A stretch of DNA of 64,000 nt from Bacteroidota bacterium (GCA_018222965.1 JAAEZH010000003.1:148478-212477); one strand, 5' to 3'; shown: positions 19,401-27,864, counted from the stretch's first letter. Made by a program: numbers and translations. The notes: generated by a model from the sequence alone, not told the origin.

Positions 19401-21068
19401 GATGGCATTGGAAACTCCGCTATTTCAGGAGGTGATGTTGTAGCTGGTGATTATACGGTAGAAATTACAGATGCAAACGGTTGTCCGTCGATTACAGAAA
19501 CCATTACACTGGAGGATCCTCCAGGCATTGTGGTTACTTTCGACATGATCGATTCGGTTAGTTGCTTTGACAGTCAGGGGATTCCCTGTGATGGTACAGC
19601 AACGGCTTTCGCCGAATATTCGGATGGTACGGCAGGTACCTTTAACTTCTTCTGGGTAAGCGGCGAGCAAGATCTGGGCGTTGCGAGTAGTACGGCATCA
19701 GCACTTTGTCAGGATCTACAGACGGTTACTGTTTCTGATGGTACCTGTTCTGTGGAGGCTGAAGTAAATATCCCGGCACCTGCTCCTTTGGCAGAAGGGC
19801 CAAATTCCATGGTCGACCGGGTAAGCTGCTTTGGCTTTGCGGATGGTACCATTACGGCAGATGTCGTAGGCGGTACCCCTCCATACAATTTTGATTGGGG
19901 AGGTGGATTAATGGGACAGACTATTAATGATCTCGCTCCAAACACTTATATGTCGGTCATAACCGATGCTAAAGGCTGTACGTTTCAGTTTACGGCTACA
20001 GTTACAGAACCGGATGAGTTTATTGCGCTCATTGATGATCAAAACACGCTGGATACGGTAAGTTGTTTTGGCGATTCTGACGGAGTAATTACGGTTACGG
20101 CGCAAGGAGGCAACCTGGATATCAGCACGTTCCTGTCTTACAGCTGGCAAGATAATATCGCCAGTGGTTCCTCTGCGAGCAACCTGCCGGCAGGTGTTTA
20201 CAGTGTTACGGTATCTGATGTAAATGGTTGTGAAGATGAGATCAATGTAGAGATCTTTGAGCCAACGGAGATCATGTTTGAATTGGGAGAGATTGAGCCT
20301 ATCCCTTGTGCCGGACAGCAAACCTTCCTGACGGTAGATACAGCCTATGGTGGTACCGGATTTTCCAATCTCTGGTATTCCTTCTCTGTAGATAATGCCG
20401 TGAATCAATCGCTGGGTACACCAATTCCGATTTTTGCCGGTCCGCATACTGTGACGGTGGAGGATGACAACGGTTGTACCGTGGATACCCTGCTGAATAT
20501 TCTGGAACCGGCTCCGATATTACTGGAGTATCCGGATGTTGTAGAGGTAGAGCTCGGCGATAGCGTAGTGCTTCAACCCAGTTTGCTGCAGTTGGTTGTG
20601 CCACTGGATGAAGACTCGGTTTACTGGACGCCGCTTACATACCTCAGTTTTGGAGATAATCTGCTGGAACCGGTAGTTACTCCCATCACCGATACGAATT
20701 ACGAGATCCTCATTTATGATGAGAATGGTTGTCCGGCATTTGCTACCGTGCGTGTAGAAGTGGATAAAAACATCAATGTTTACATTCCGAATATCTTCTC
20801 GCCGGATGGCAACGGTCTCAACGATTACTTCCAGGTATTCACGGGCGCTGGCGTTCAGCAAGTCCGGTCTCTGCGGATTTTTGACCGCTGGGGTGAAATG
20901 GTGTTCTACAAGACCAATATGCCCGGAGGAGCGCCTGAAACCGATGGCTGGGATGGTACTTTCCGGGGTAAGAGAATGAACTCTGGTGTGTATGTGTATA
21001 TGGCTGAGGTGGAGTACAAAGACGGCAGCGTAGTGCTGTTCCGTGGAGATATTACACTGATGCGATAG
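16425..21068 (+). CDS. Giant secreted adhesin-like protein, SprB repeats and gliding-type C-terminal domain
   Basis: This 1547-residue surface protein has a signal peptide (MMIRYLFAALSLLFVLPLAG). Residues about 20-300 are an unassigned N-terminal region. Residues about 304-437 look like a cohesin/type III dockerin-binding fold (LPGDNVCLEV, a FTIEFDPAVLTL block and LFELCFDV). From about 445 to 1390 it has many SprB/PKD-like repeats of the form GGTPPYNFDWGGG followed by LAPNTYMSVITDAKGC and a VTEPD end. Residues about 1455-1547 form the type B (gliding) sorting domain with IPNIFSPDGNGLNDYF, a DRWGEMVF core and GVYVYMAEV. It should be exported by T9SS and may serve adhesion or gliding. Two adjacent ATG starts exist. 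Confidence 0.92.
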   Translation: MMIRYLFAALSLLFVLPLAGQVPMSIQSTGDANQGLIACPPGQQNFAGTVSLGAFTGQSNDIDLDTMYFCLGDEVEILHNGDANLSGDPNPTTAPGIGYAFYNCLPTIDGPDKVTVATDPCLVMNPPPTDLFYVATEGNLNGDITFFNDGNLITIFNAGNPGLFWWAPITFDSLVTTIVGGNTVYQALFENNGPCVNANVDAAFATVYLNEISASNIVSGDGPGGCGASFDIAGGLPEFDGTDYTISIELDGDPTVTGTVTNGSATHGDNVEFSVPMDGLYNVTVEDGKSCGASFQVNVTNCVALTVTIPTVAALPGDNVCLEVTAEGFVDIVSIQFTIEFDPAVLTLTNIQGFNPGMPSFDNGNFNVIGNTIILSYFDPALSGITLPDGSVLFELCFDVIGNLGDFGEVIFTDGPPAPEVTNDSGEIGFNGINGGVVASDNILAVQIETDTVTCSGDMDGGFTVTASNGAPPYNITWEPVGGGPVQGPGQILVEGGTFTATNQEPGMYTVTVTDNASPNPNEFMVDIEIVDGPELNVIFDLVQPPCNGSTGDVTAILVIDSVATPNPGPNYTFEWAGGQSTDTILNVPSGLYTVTITDTQLGCEGIGTTFLPQPSPINIMVTDVQDATCSGVADGSISFSVSGGTPDPMGNYEFTWSNYPPGGTSSGVAGNLSPVPDGTYVLVVTDGNGCQDSLAIDVGAAKELVITTDLFQEVSCNSLCDAQIDVSASTVGGVSNIYNFSWSGNPAPPASVDGPTTSSLSNLCAGMYTVELTDDDGCMTDTTFVVNEPDALAVSLVDLTGESCSVGDDGTATIGVTGGVYPYAYDWGLPGQTDSIAIDLSAGMYEVTVTDANLCTDSLEVTITQPVPPTIITFDDVMLDCADDMDGELTVVAQPGVGGAPITDYDWSTGNNGPALITQSGLGTGTYFVTVTDGADCFVVDSAMVTAPAPLVVDSIQLSAPNCPGEGGGSISVFVSGGTGPYFFDWSLDPFDGIGNSAISGGDVVAGDYTVEITDANGCPSITETITLEDPPGIVVTFDMIDSVSCFDSQGIPCDGTATAFAEYSDGTAGTFNFFWVSGEQDLGVASSTASALCQDLQTVTVSDGTCSVEAEVNIPAPAPLAEGPNSMVDRVSCFGFADGTITADVVGGTPPYNFDWGGGLMGQTINDLAPNTYMSVITDAKGCTFQFTATVTEPDEFIALIDDQNTLDTVSCFGDSDGVITVTAQGGNLDISTFLSYSWQDNIASGSSASNLPAGVYSVTVSDVNGCEDEINVEIFEPTEIMFELGEIEPIPCAGQQTFLTVDTAYGGTGFSNLWYSFSVDNAVNQSLGTPIPIFAGPHTVTVEDDNGCTVDTLLNILEPAPILLEYPDVVEVELGDSVVLQPSLLQLVVPLDEDSVYWTPLTYLSFGDNLLEPVVTPITDTNYEILIYDENGCPAFATVRVEVDKNINVYIPNIFSPDGNGLNDYFQVFTGAGVQQVRSLRIFDRWGEMVFYKTNMPGGAPETDGWDGTFRGKRMNSGVYVYMAEVEYKDGSVVLFRGDITLMR

Positions 21069-21094
21069 AAAGATTCTCTGAAATCAATCTGTGA

Positions 21095-21127
21095 AAAACC
21101 GCTTCGGCCAGTCCGGAGCGGTTTTTT
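21095..21127 (+). terminator. Terminator of the large T9SS gene
   Basis: AAAACCGCTTCGG and CCGGAGCGGTTTT form a 13-bp stem with one G-T pair around CCAGT, followed by TTTTGTTTTTT, 27 bp after the stop codon. Confidence 0.9.
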
Positions 21128-21175
21128 GTTTTTTAGGATGAATGGGGAAGGCGGAGCTTTTAGTTTCCCAGGAGG

Positions 21176-21330
21176 CACACAGAGAAGGGGAGAAGGGGGG
21201 GGTAATTCTTAATTTTTAGAGTTTAATTATTAATGTTGAATGGAGAATTTTGAATTCATAGTTTTACTTGAACGGAAATCGTTGAGCATTCATCGGGAAG
21301 CGGAAAAGCCTTTCCTACCGCAGCGACACC
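21176..21330. repeat. Dispersed intergenic repeat, copy at 21.2 kb
   Basis: A 23-bp block starting CACACAGAGAAGGGGAGAAG (21176-21198) recurs exactly at 58587-58609. In both places it lies next to AT-rich runs of TAATTCTTAATTTTTAG type. Further right, CTTGAACGGAAATCGTTGAG followed by CATTCATCGGG resembles the sequence at 58645-58680 with differences. No reading frame of interest lies here. Confidence 0.8.
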
Positions 21331-21390
21331 AATTTGTAGCTTAGTTTTGAATTGCTAAGCCCCTGTAAATTCGCAACAAACGAGCAACAA

Positions 21391-21426
21391 AAAACCGGAA
21401 GCGACAATCAAGCCACTCCCGGTTTT
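21391..21426 (-). terminator. Terminator of the OmpA lipoprotein gene
   Basis: AAAACCGG (21391-21398) pairs with CCGGTTTT (21419-21426). On the minus strand the stem follows the stop codon by about 37 nt and is trailed by a TTTTTTGTTG run. The flanks allow use in both directions. Confidence 0.75.
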
Positions 21427-21463
21427 CTTTTCGGTGTATCTATTCCCCGAAAGGGGTAAGATC

Positions 21464-22222
21464 TTATCCTTTCATCATTTTGTAAAGGTCTGCAACCTGA
21501 GGATCGATAACGAACTCAGTACGACGGTTTTGCTCACGTGCATCAGCACCTTCGCCCGTAGAAGCAGGGTCGAATTCTCCACGACCAGCAGCTACAACCT
21601 GACTTGGATCAACACCATTGTCAGTGAGGTAACGAACTACAGATACTGAACGAGCAACTGAGAGATCCCAGTTGTCACGGTAAGCAGCACCCTGTACCAG
21701 TTTTTGAGAGTCAGTGTGACCTTCAACATACAGACGCATACTTGGGTTGGCTTTCATTACGTTAGCCAGAGTTTCGAGGATCTCACGATCCTGCTTGTCC
21801 AAGCGGGCAGAACCACTACGGAAAAGTACTTTTTCCGGCATGGAAATGTAAAGACGTCCGTCTTTTTCTACGATTGTCAGACCAGCTTTTTGGTAAACAG
21901 CGAAAGCTTCATTCAGCTCAGTTTCAACTGCTTTCAGCTGAGCTTCTTTGTCAGCGATCATCGCTTTTACATTCTCCACCTCTTTCATCGTGGCGGCAAG
22001 GTCAGATTGGATCTGAGTCAATTCAGAACTCAGGTTTTCCTTCTCTTCCATCAAGCTTGTATTTTCATCTTCAAGCGTAGCGACGGTCTCTTGACTTTCA
22101 GCGAGGGACTTCGACAGGGCTTCCTTTTCTTCCATTAATGCGTCGTATTTCTTGTTAGAAACGCAGGAAACGAAGGCAGTCATGACTAAGCCAGCAAGGA
22201 GGAGTTTAACAGCTAACTTCAT
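21464..22222 (-). CDS. OmpA family lipoprotein with coiled coil
   Basis: The start at ATG 22222 gives 252 residues with a lipoprotein signal peptide ending FVSC (Cys20); an upstream extension of 24 codons is ignored for that reason. Residues about 25-115 are a long charged coiled coil (repeating EKEALSKSLAESQE-type heptads). The C-terminal domain (about 130-245) is OmpA-like, with LYVEGHTDSQKL and the peptidoglycan-binding DNWDLSVARSVSVVRYL region ending near REQNRRTEFVI. It probably tethers the outer membrane to the wall. It is divergent from purN and the PorE-like gene, a pairing that may be functional. Confidence 0.9.
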   Translation of the reverse strand: MKLAVKLLLAGLVMTAFVSCVSNKKYDALMEEKEALSKSLAESQETVATLEDENTSLMEEKENLSSELTQIQSDLAATMKEVENVKAMIADKEAQLKAVETELNEAFAVYQKAGLTIVEKDGRLYISMPEKVLFRSGSARLDKQDREILETLANVMKANPSMRLYVEGHTDSQKLVQGAAYRDNWDLSVARSVSVVRYLTDNGVDPSQVVAAGRGEFDPASTGEGADAREQNRRTEFVIDPQVADLYKMMKG

Positions 22223-22325
22223 GTTTTCTTTTTTAGTTAAAATAAATGTTGGCTTCAAGTTATAAATATGCGGATTAACCGACATAGACCCCAAACGGGC
22301 TTATTCCTAAGGGTTTGGATTGCGG

Positions 22326-22333
22326 CAAAAATA
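22326..22333 (-). promoter_or_regulatory. Predicted -7 element of the OmpA lipoprotein gene
   Basis: On the minus strand the sequence reads TATTTTTG, matching TAnnTTTG, about 100 bp upstream of the start codon. No good -33 TTTG is seen at the expected spacing. Confidence 0.5.
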
Positions 22334-22585
22334 AGAAATGGCAGTAAAAAAAAAGATTTATCCTTGCTTTTCCCTGACCACTAACCGCATGTTTCTTTGT
22401 CGTTTTGTCCGAAACTTTCAAATCATCAACCCTAAAACCTTGTGTTTTAAGGCTTTTCGGTATGGAATGTACTTAAAATATTCATCTTCATTATAGTTTA
22501 AACTTTAAAAATGTTTACTCACATACCGGGATATTTCTCTCTTTTTAGTCTTTTTTCCACAAATAGCACTCCCCGGAAATTGCTT

Positions 22586-22593
22586 TATCTTTG
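22586..22593 (+). promoter_or_regulatory. Predicted -7 element of purN
   Basis: TATCTTTG matches TAnnTTTG exactly and is followed by C, the commonest form in this phylum. It lies 66 bp before the purN start. The -33 region is T-rich but has no clear TTTG. Confidence 0.6.
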
Positions 22594-22659
22594 CTTTTGA
22601 ACCAGGATCAAATGAAATCTTGAATCCAAAAAGAATCAATCTTAGTACAAAATTTCTGA

Positions 22660-23268
22660 ATGCTTCCAGCTGATCACAAGATAGCGGTATTTGCTTCCGG
22701 TACCGGTTCTAATGCCACAAAAATTGTAGAGCACTTTTCAAATCAGCCTGATATTGAGGTTGCTTTGATTATTTCCAATAATAAGGAGGCTCCCGTGCTG
22801 GAAATGGCCAACAAAAACAACATCCCAACCCTTCTGCTTCAACGGAGGTCTTTTTACGATACCACCGATTTACTTACTCAATTGTATGCTGCCGGAGTTA
22901 ACTGGATTGCACTCGCGGGTTTTTTATGGCTTATTCCGCCTTATCTGATTCGGGCTTTCGCCGAAAGGATCATCAACATTCATCCGGCCCTGCTACCGGA
23001 ATTTGGGGGTAAAGGGATGTATGGCGGGCATGTACATGAAGCAGTAAAAGCGGCAAAGAAAGAACAAAGCGGCCCTACGATTCATTATGTTAATGAAAAC
23101 TACGACGAAGGGGCTTATATCTTTCAAGCCAGTTGTAGGATTGAACCCACAGACAACGCCAAAGAGATTGCAGCTAAAGTGTTGAAACTGGAACACAAAT
23201 ACTTCCCTCTTGTTCTGGAATCGCTCATTCGCAACAGCGACCAACAACCAAAAACAGATTTAAGATGA
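22660..23268 (+). CDS. purN: Phosphoribosylglycinamide formyltransferase
   Basis: PurN transfers a formyl group from 10-formyl-tetrahydrofolate to GAR in purine synthesis. The 202-residue protein has the N-terminal ASGTGSNATKI phosphate-binding motif, the catalytic NIHPALLPEFGG block (Asn and His) and the catalytic aspartate in NYDEGAYIFQ. The stop overlaps the ATG of the next gene by 4 bp (ATGA), so the two are translationally coupled although functionally unrelated. Confidence 0.93.
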   Translation: MLPADHKIAVFASGTGSNATKIVEHFSNQPDIEVALIISNNKEAPVLEMANKNNIPTLLLQRRSFYDTTDLLTQLYAAGVNWIALAGFLWLIPPYLIRAFAERIINIHPALLPEFGGKGMYGGHVHEAVKAAKKEQSGPTIHYVNENYDEGAYIFQASCRIEPTDNAKEIAAKVLKLEHKYFPLVLESLIRNSDQQPKTDLR

Positions 23269-25313
23269 GATTCATTTTCGTATGCAGTATTTTCCTGCTG
23301 GCCAGCTTCCAAACAACGGCACAGGACAACTGGAGGAAACACGTCAAAATTGCTGAAGAACATCAGCGCAAAGCAGAATATGCGGAAGCTGCTGAACACT
23401 TCCGTTTTGCCTGGGTGTTAAAGCCGGGAAAACGGGACCTTATCGAAAAGGCAGCTAAGAACTATGATATGATTAAAGATTATGGGAATGCTGCCGAAGC
23501 CTGGCGAGCCCTGATCAATCGGAAAAAATATCCACTCGCCGGCTTCCAGTATGCCCTGGCCCTCAAACAACAGGAAAAGTACCAGGAAGCAAGCCGTGCC
23601 TTTGCCTCCTTCAAAGATTTTTATAAAGAAAAAGATGTAGAATACTGGGGCCGCCGAGCCGATATGGAAATCCTGGGATGCGAACTGGCATTGCGCACGC
23701 CCCGATTTAGTGAAAAACCCAAAGCTGTAATCCGCAGACCGGGTATTACCGTTAATACAGAGACTACCGATTTTGCACCACTTCCGGTTTCCGAAAACAT
23801 CCTGTACTTTTCCTCAACCCGGGGAGATCGCGCACGCATTTATCGGGCCGAAGAATCAGCAGGAGCCTGGTCATCTGCCAGCCTGCCGTCCAATTTTCCA
23901 ATGATCACCGAAGACCATTATTGCAATGGTACGCTCACGCCGGATAACCAACGGTTTTATTTTACGATCTGTAAATCGGAATCCAGCCTCACCACCCGTT
24001 GTGAAATATATGTAACCCAACGAATTGATAATGCCTGGGCAAGCCCGGAACGGCTCGATGATTATATCAATGATCCCAATGCAACCACCACGCACCCTAT
24101 GGTTGTGCATAATGGTGATACCGAAATTCTTTACTTCTCCTCAAACCGGGAAGGAGGAGAAGGCGGAATGGATATCTGGTTTGCTACACGGAATGTAAAT
24201 GGCAGTAATACCGATTTTACGCTTCCTATGAACCTGGGAGATGACATCAATACGAAACGGGATGAGATTACGCCTTTCTACGCGCTGGAAACAGCTACTT
24301 TGTACTTTTCTTCCAACGGACATCCATCCGTTGGCGGATTCGATATCTTTCAATCTTCCGGAAGCCGGGCTCAATGGGATCGTCCGGAAAACATGGAATT
24401 TCCCTTTAATTCGGGAGCGGATGATTTTTATTACGTATTAAAGCAGTCGCGGTCGGGTGGATACCTGGTTTCCAACCGGGCTACAGATGATAAACCCACA
24501 ACAACCGATGAGGATATCTTCTCCTTCTATTTTCCAAATGCAACCAAACAAGATCTGAAAATTCGGGGAGAGGCATTTAATAAAGAGAGCGGTCAGCGAC
24601 TGCGGGATTTAACGGTAACGCTTTATCAGGAAAATGGTCCGGGGAATAAAGTACTCATTGATGCCTACTTTTTCCCGGAAGGGGTATATGAATTAAGCCT
24701 TCCCAGAGATAAGCGTTATCTAATGGAGTTTAAAAGCCCCCGGCATTCGGCTTATTCCCAAATATTTAATCCGGCCAGTCACCAACTGGAAGATGAGATC
24801 GTCATTCCGGTTCATCTGCGTCCGGAAACTCAGGAGGAACCTCCAATGCTAACCGAATCCTCTATTCCTCCCGGTGACGAAACGGACGAACCTATGATCA
24901 CCGAATCTTCAGATCCTGAAAAAGAAGGGACTACGGTGCAGGAAGATGCGGAGTCAGAAAAAGAAACACCATCTGAATCCGAACCAACTCCTTATACCAT
25001 CCGTGGCCAATCTCCTGCTGATGATTATGAAGTGATCACCGCAGCCCCCAGAAATGAGGGTACTTATTACAAAGTCCAATTGATTGCAGTGGTTAATTAC
25101 AACGAAAACCACTCCCGGTACAAACCGGTAAAAGACCTGGGGCGTATCGATACTGAATACATTATCGATCGAAAACTATACCGCGTTTTGCTAGCCGATT
25201 TTGGTACGCTGGAAGAAGCAAAGGAAATGCTGGAAATCGTGAAAACACGCGGCTTTGAAGGAGCTTATCTGGTTAAGTACACCGATGGACAAAGAATGGG
25301 AAGGGTTAGGTAG
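23265..25313 (+). CDS. PorE-like protein: TPR, beta-propeller, carboxypeptidase-like domain, SPOR
   Basis: The 682-residue exported protein (signal peptide MRFIFVCSIFLLASFQTTAQ) has TPR-like helices at about 25-120 and a PD40/WD40-like propeller at about 165-420 with repeated LYFSS motifs (STRGDRARIY, SNREGGEGGMDIW, SNGHPSVGGFDIF). A carboxypeptidase-regulatory-like beta domain follows at about 430-500, then an acidic linker at 520-590 and a SPOR domain at about 600-682 (YYKVQLIAVVNYNEN to YLVKYTDG). The order matches the T9SS protein PorE except that PorE ends in an OmpA-type wall-binding domain. SPOR also binds peptidoglycan. The role in T9SS is inferred from architecture. Confidence 0.85.
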   Translation: MRFIFVCSIFLLASFQTTAQDNWRKHVKIAEEHQRKAEYAEAAEHFRFAWVLKPGKRDLIEKAAKNYDMIKDYGNAAEAWRALINRKKYPLAGFQYALALKQQEKYQEASRAFASFKDFYKEKDVEYWGRRADMEILGCELALRTPRFSEKPKAVIRRPGITVNTETTDFAPLPVSENILYFSSTRGDRARIYRAEESAGAWSSASLPSNFPMITEDHYCNGTLTPDNQRFYFTICKSESSLTTRCEIYVTQRIDNAWASPERLDDYINDPNATTTHPMVVHNGDTEILYFSSNREGGEGGMDIWFATRNVNGSNTDFTLPMNLGDDINTKRDEITPFYALETATLYFSSNGHPSVGGFDIFQSSGSRAQWDRPENMEFPFNSGADDFYYVLKQSRSGGYLVSNRATDDKPTTTDEDIFSFYFPNATKQDLKIRGEAFNKESGQRLRDLTVTLYQENGPGNKVLIDAYFFPEGVYELSLPRDKRYLMEFKSPRHSAYSQIFNPASHQLEDEIVIPVHLRPETQEEPPMLTESSIPPGDETDEPMITESSDPEKEGTTVQEDAESEKETPSESEPTPYTIRGQSPADDYEVITAAPRNEGTYYKVQLIAVVNYNENHSRYKPVKDLGRIDTEYIIDRKLYRVLLADFGTLEEAKEMLEIVKTRGFEGAYLVKYTDGQRMGRVR

Positions 25314-25504
25314 GATTGATTGGTTGAGGTCGGTTCTTCGCTTTGCTCAGTCCCTCCGGTGGAGGTCAGTTTGGAATCGTGGATTCCTTCCTTACGGGAG
25401 AGTCATCCGCCTACGGCAGATGGTGGGTTGAGCAGAGTCTCATACGTAACAGGTATTACATTTTACGTGTTTACAGAAAGAACGGAACCAACCATTTCAC
25501 CTTC

Positions 25505-25548
25505 CACCAATACACCAATACACCAATACACCAATACACCATTTCACC
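25505..25548. repeat. Tandem 8-bp array with CACCATTTCACC end
   Basis: CACCAATA is repeated four times (25505-25536) and then turns into CACCATTTCACC. Just upstream are AAGAACGGAACCAACC (like the 58.5-kb array) and CATTTCACC. The same CACCATTTCACC and CACCAATACACCAATA words occur at 58.7-58.85 kb. The array lies between the converging PorE-like gene and a minus-strand gene; the 236-bp spacer holds no gene. Confidence 0.9.
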
Positions 25549-25549
25549 A

Positions 25550-26011
25550 TTAATCTAAGAAAACCTGCTTCTCCGGGTGAGCGAGCATAAAAGATTCAAC
25601 TCTCCGTTTGCTGGCCAGGAAGCTGAATGCCTTTCCGAAAGAGCCGGAAGCTTTAAGGCGTACTTTAAAAAAACGCAGGATACCCAAATTGTACTCTTTT
25701 AAGGTATCCACATCTTCCCATTTATAGCGATAGGCTTTGAAGTAATTGGTCGCGTAAATATATTCAGCGTCCATTTCTACTCTTTTCAGGCGCATAAGAA
25801 AACGCCATAAGAGAAATATTCCCAGCAAATAAAACAGGGCGATACCTACCTTAAAAAGAAAGGCCGGAATGTTTCCGAAGTAAGCGTTACCGGAAACCAG
25901 GATAGAAAGCGTAAATGCACCAAAGAATACAATCCAAAAGATTGGAATGAAGAACTTGATAAATAAAGTGAGGTTCGAAGAAACGTGGTGCATGAGAATA
26001 CTTTTAAGCAT
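25550..26011 (-). CDS. Small membrane protein with two helices and PH-like tail
   Basis: The 153-residue product has two strong hydrophobic segments (about 17-42 and 48-70) followed by a beta-rich cytoplasmic part (VEMDAEYIYATNYFKAYRYK, then EDVDTLKEY) that looks like the bacterial PH/YcxB type. I do not recognise a specific family. It overlaps the end of tatC by 8 bp (ATG at 26011, tatC stop at 26004-26006), so it is translated from the tatC transcript and may act on or near the Tat translocase. A second ATG seven codons in is an alternative start. Confidence 0.75.
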   Translation of the reverse strand: MLKSILMHHVSSNLTLFIKFFIPIFWIVFFGAFTLSILVSGNAYFGNIPAFLFKVGIALFYLLGIFLLWRFLMRLKRVEMDAEYIYATNYFKAYRYKWEDVDTLKEYNLGILRFFKVRLKASGSFGKAFSFLASKRRVESFMLAHPEKQVFLD

Positions 26012-26825
26012 TTTGGGCTTCTGCGCGCTTGTTTACCCGGGCTGAAATAATGATGCTGATCTCGTAAAGAATGTACAGTGGAATTCCGATAAGAAACTGG
26101 GTTACCACATCAGGAGGGGTGACAATGGCCGCCAATAAGAGGATACCAATGAAACTGTGTCGGCGGTATTTTCGCATAAAGGCCGGAGTCACCAATCCGA
26201 TCTTGGAAAGGAAGTACACGACAATGGGCAACTCAAAGATCAATCCGGCCGGAGCCGTAAACATGATCATATAATTGAGGAACGAAGACAGTGTCGGTGT
26301 ATTTTGAACCCCGGGTATCGTGAATCCCATCAGGAAGTTTACCGCAAAGGGAGCAATGATAAAATACCCAAACAGGACTCCCATAAAAAACAAGAGCGAG
26401 CAAATGATTACAATACCTCGGGTGGCGTTTCGCTCTTTGTCATACAGACCGGGACTGATGAATCGCCAGAATTCCCAGAAGATGTAGGGAAATGCAACAA
26501 TAATCCCGATGATAAAAGAGGTCTTTATCGTCATAATAAAAGACTCCCCAAATCCGATCGCTTGTGTAGGAATAGGTGGCGGGGTAAAACACAGCGCTTC
26601 CGAAGCCCGGCAGATCAAGCGGTATGTAATAAAGTCTTCGTGCGCCGGACCAAAGATCACATGGTCAAAAATGAAGCGGTAAAAGATAAACAGCAATATG
26701 CCAATGACTCCCACTGCAATGAGTGAACGGATGATGTGCCACCGCAATTCCTCCAGATGATCGAGAAAACTCATTTCCTTCTCCGGGATACCAATCTTGT
26801 CTACATCAATTTGATCTAAAGGCAT
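26004..26825 (-). CDS. tatC: Sec-independent (Tat) translocase subunit TatC
   Basis: The 273-residue, six-helix membrane protein recognises twin-arginine signal peptides and exports folded proteins. It shows the conserved N-terminal motif MSFLDHLEELRWHIIRSL, the glutamate in FPYIFWEFWRFISPGLY and the typical FELPIVVYFLSKIG segment. The roughly 40-residue insertion before helix 2 (RLICRASEALCFTPPP) is usual in this phylum. tatA is not adjacent. A near-consensus promoter precedes it. Confidence 0.95.
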   Translation of the reverse strand: MPLDQIDVDKIGIPEKEMSFLDHLEELRWHIIRSLIAVGVIGILLFIFYRFIFDHVIFGPAHEDFITYRLICRASEALCFTPPPIPTQAIGFGESFIMTIKTSFIIGIIVAFPYIFWEFWRFISPGLYDKERNATRGIVIICSLLFFMGVLFGYFIIAPFAVNFLMGFTIPGVQNTPTLSSFLNYMIMFTAPAGLIFELPIVVYFLSKIGLVTPAFMRKYRRHSFIGILLLAAIVTPPDVVTQFLIGIPLYILYEISIIISARVNKRAEAQNA

Positions 26826-26868
26826 AAGGCTAACTGCCGGTTTTGGGCAGGCTGTTTAGTAATCGAGG

Positions 26869-26897
26869 CAAAAGTACGAATTCCGCGCATTGACAAA
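26869..26897 (-). promoter_or_regulatory. Predicted promoter of tatC
   Basis: The minus strand reads TTTG (26897-26894), 17 bp, then TACTTTTG (26876-26869), a full match to the Bacteroidota TTTG/TAnnTTTG promoter. The leader is about 38 nt. Confidence 0.8.
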
Positions 26898-27060
26898 GAG
26901 AAACCGCAAACCTTTTAGCTGCTCTACATCCGGCTTATTCCGACTTTCGTCGAAATGTTAAAGTTTTGCCAGGATCGTAGCTTTTGGAATTTGGCCCATT
27001 ATGAGTATGTACACAAGCGGGTCGACTCACTCTCTTTTCCAAACCTACAAATTTTACATA

Positions 27061-27864
27061 ATGAAGAAAGGAATGCTTTGCTGCTGCCTGCTGGCAGCTG
27101 CCTGGGGAGTCTTTGCCCAACCGGTAACAGATATAGCAGATCGCCACATTCAAGACGATCGATCCGTACTCAAATATCAACCATTGCGCGAAGCAGATAT
27201 CTTTTGGGAGTGTCGGTTGTGGCGAGTCATAGATGTTCGCGAAAAGATGAACCTGTCCTTTGCCTGGCCTGCAGAACCCTTGTTCGACATTCTCCGAAAG
27301 GAGGCAAAATCCGGAAATATTACCCTGTACGATCCGCTCGGAGAGGGATACTCAAAGCCCTACGATATGGAGGAGCTGGATAATGTGCTGGCCAGGATGG
27401 ATACCATCCAGATTTACAATACCGAAACCCACGAAGCCAGCCTGGAAGTCGTTTATGATGAGATATTTGCCGAAAACATCAAACGCTATCGGGTAGAAGA
27501 AATTTGGTTTTTCGACAGCCGTACTTCTACGATGCGGGTACGTATCATCGGCCTGGCTCCGATGGTAGATGTCACCGACGAAAACGGAAACTTCCTGTAT
27601 GAAAAACCACTTTTCTGGGTCAACTTCCCCGAATCCCGGGAAGCCCTGGATGCCTACCAGGTTTATCATACCGGGAATGATAGTCATCGCATAAGCTGGA
27701 CAGATCAATTGGAAATGCGACGCTTTTCAAGCTACGTCTATAAAGGACCCGATATGGGAGACCGGAGACTCAAGGATATGTATTCGGGAGTCGATTTGCT
27801 GATGCATGCCGACCGGATCAATGCAGAGGTCTTCAATTTTGAACACGACTTGTGGTCTTATTAA
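27061..27864 (+). CDS. gldN: Gliding motility / T9SS protein GldN (PorN)
   Basis: GldN is the periplasmic partner that, with GldK, forms the outer-membrane-associated ring of the type IX secretion motor. The 267-residue product has a signal peptide (MKKGMLCCCLLAAAWGVFAQ) and the family blocks SGNITLYDP, a RYRVEEIWFFDSRTSTM core and IIGLAPM, then the C-terminal DLLMHADRINAEVFNFEHDLW. I chose ATG 27061 over the upstream ATG 27001 for the signal peptide. gldK, gldL and gldM, normally in the same operon, are not adjacent, so this is either a detached gldN or a second copy. Confidence 0.9.
   Translation: MKKGMLCCCLLAAAWGVFAQPVTDIADRHIQDDRSVLKYQPLREADIFWECRLWRVIDVREKMNLSFAWPAEPLFDILRKEAKSGNITLYDPLGEGYSKPYDMEELDNVLARMDTIQIYNTETHEASLEVVYDEIFAENIKRYRVEEIWFFDSRTSTMRVRIIGLAPMVDVTDENGNFLYEKPLFWVNFPESREALDAYQVYHTGNDSHRISWTDQLEMRRFSSYVYKGPDMGDRRLKDMYSGVDLLMHADRINAEVFNFEHDLWSY

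Larger units (their letters stand above)
22223..22659. other. Divergent promoter region between ompA and purN
   Basis: This 437-bp spacer holds the promoters noted at 22326 and 22586, a palindrome AGTTTAAACT at 22496-22505 and AT-rich sequence. I see no gene. Confidence 0.6.

Noticed and set aside
25320-25558. Two overlapping open frames of 71-77 codons
   Set aside because: Both run through the CACCAATA tandem array and have repetitive NTPIHQYTNTP-type translations; a repeat artefact.
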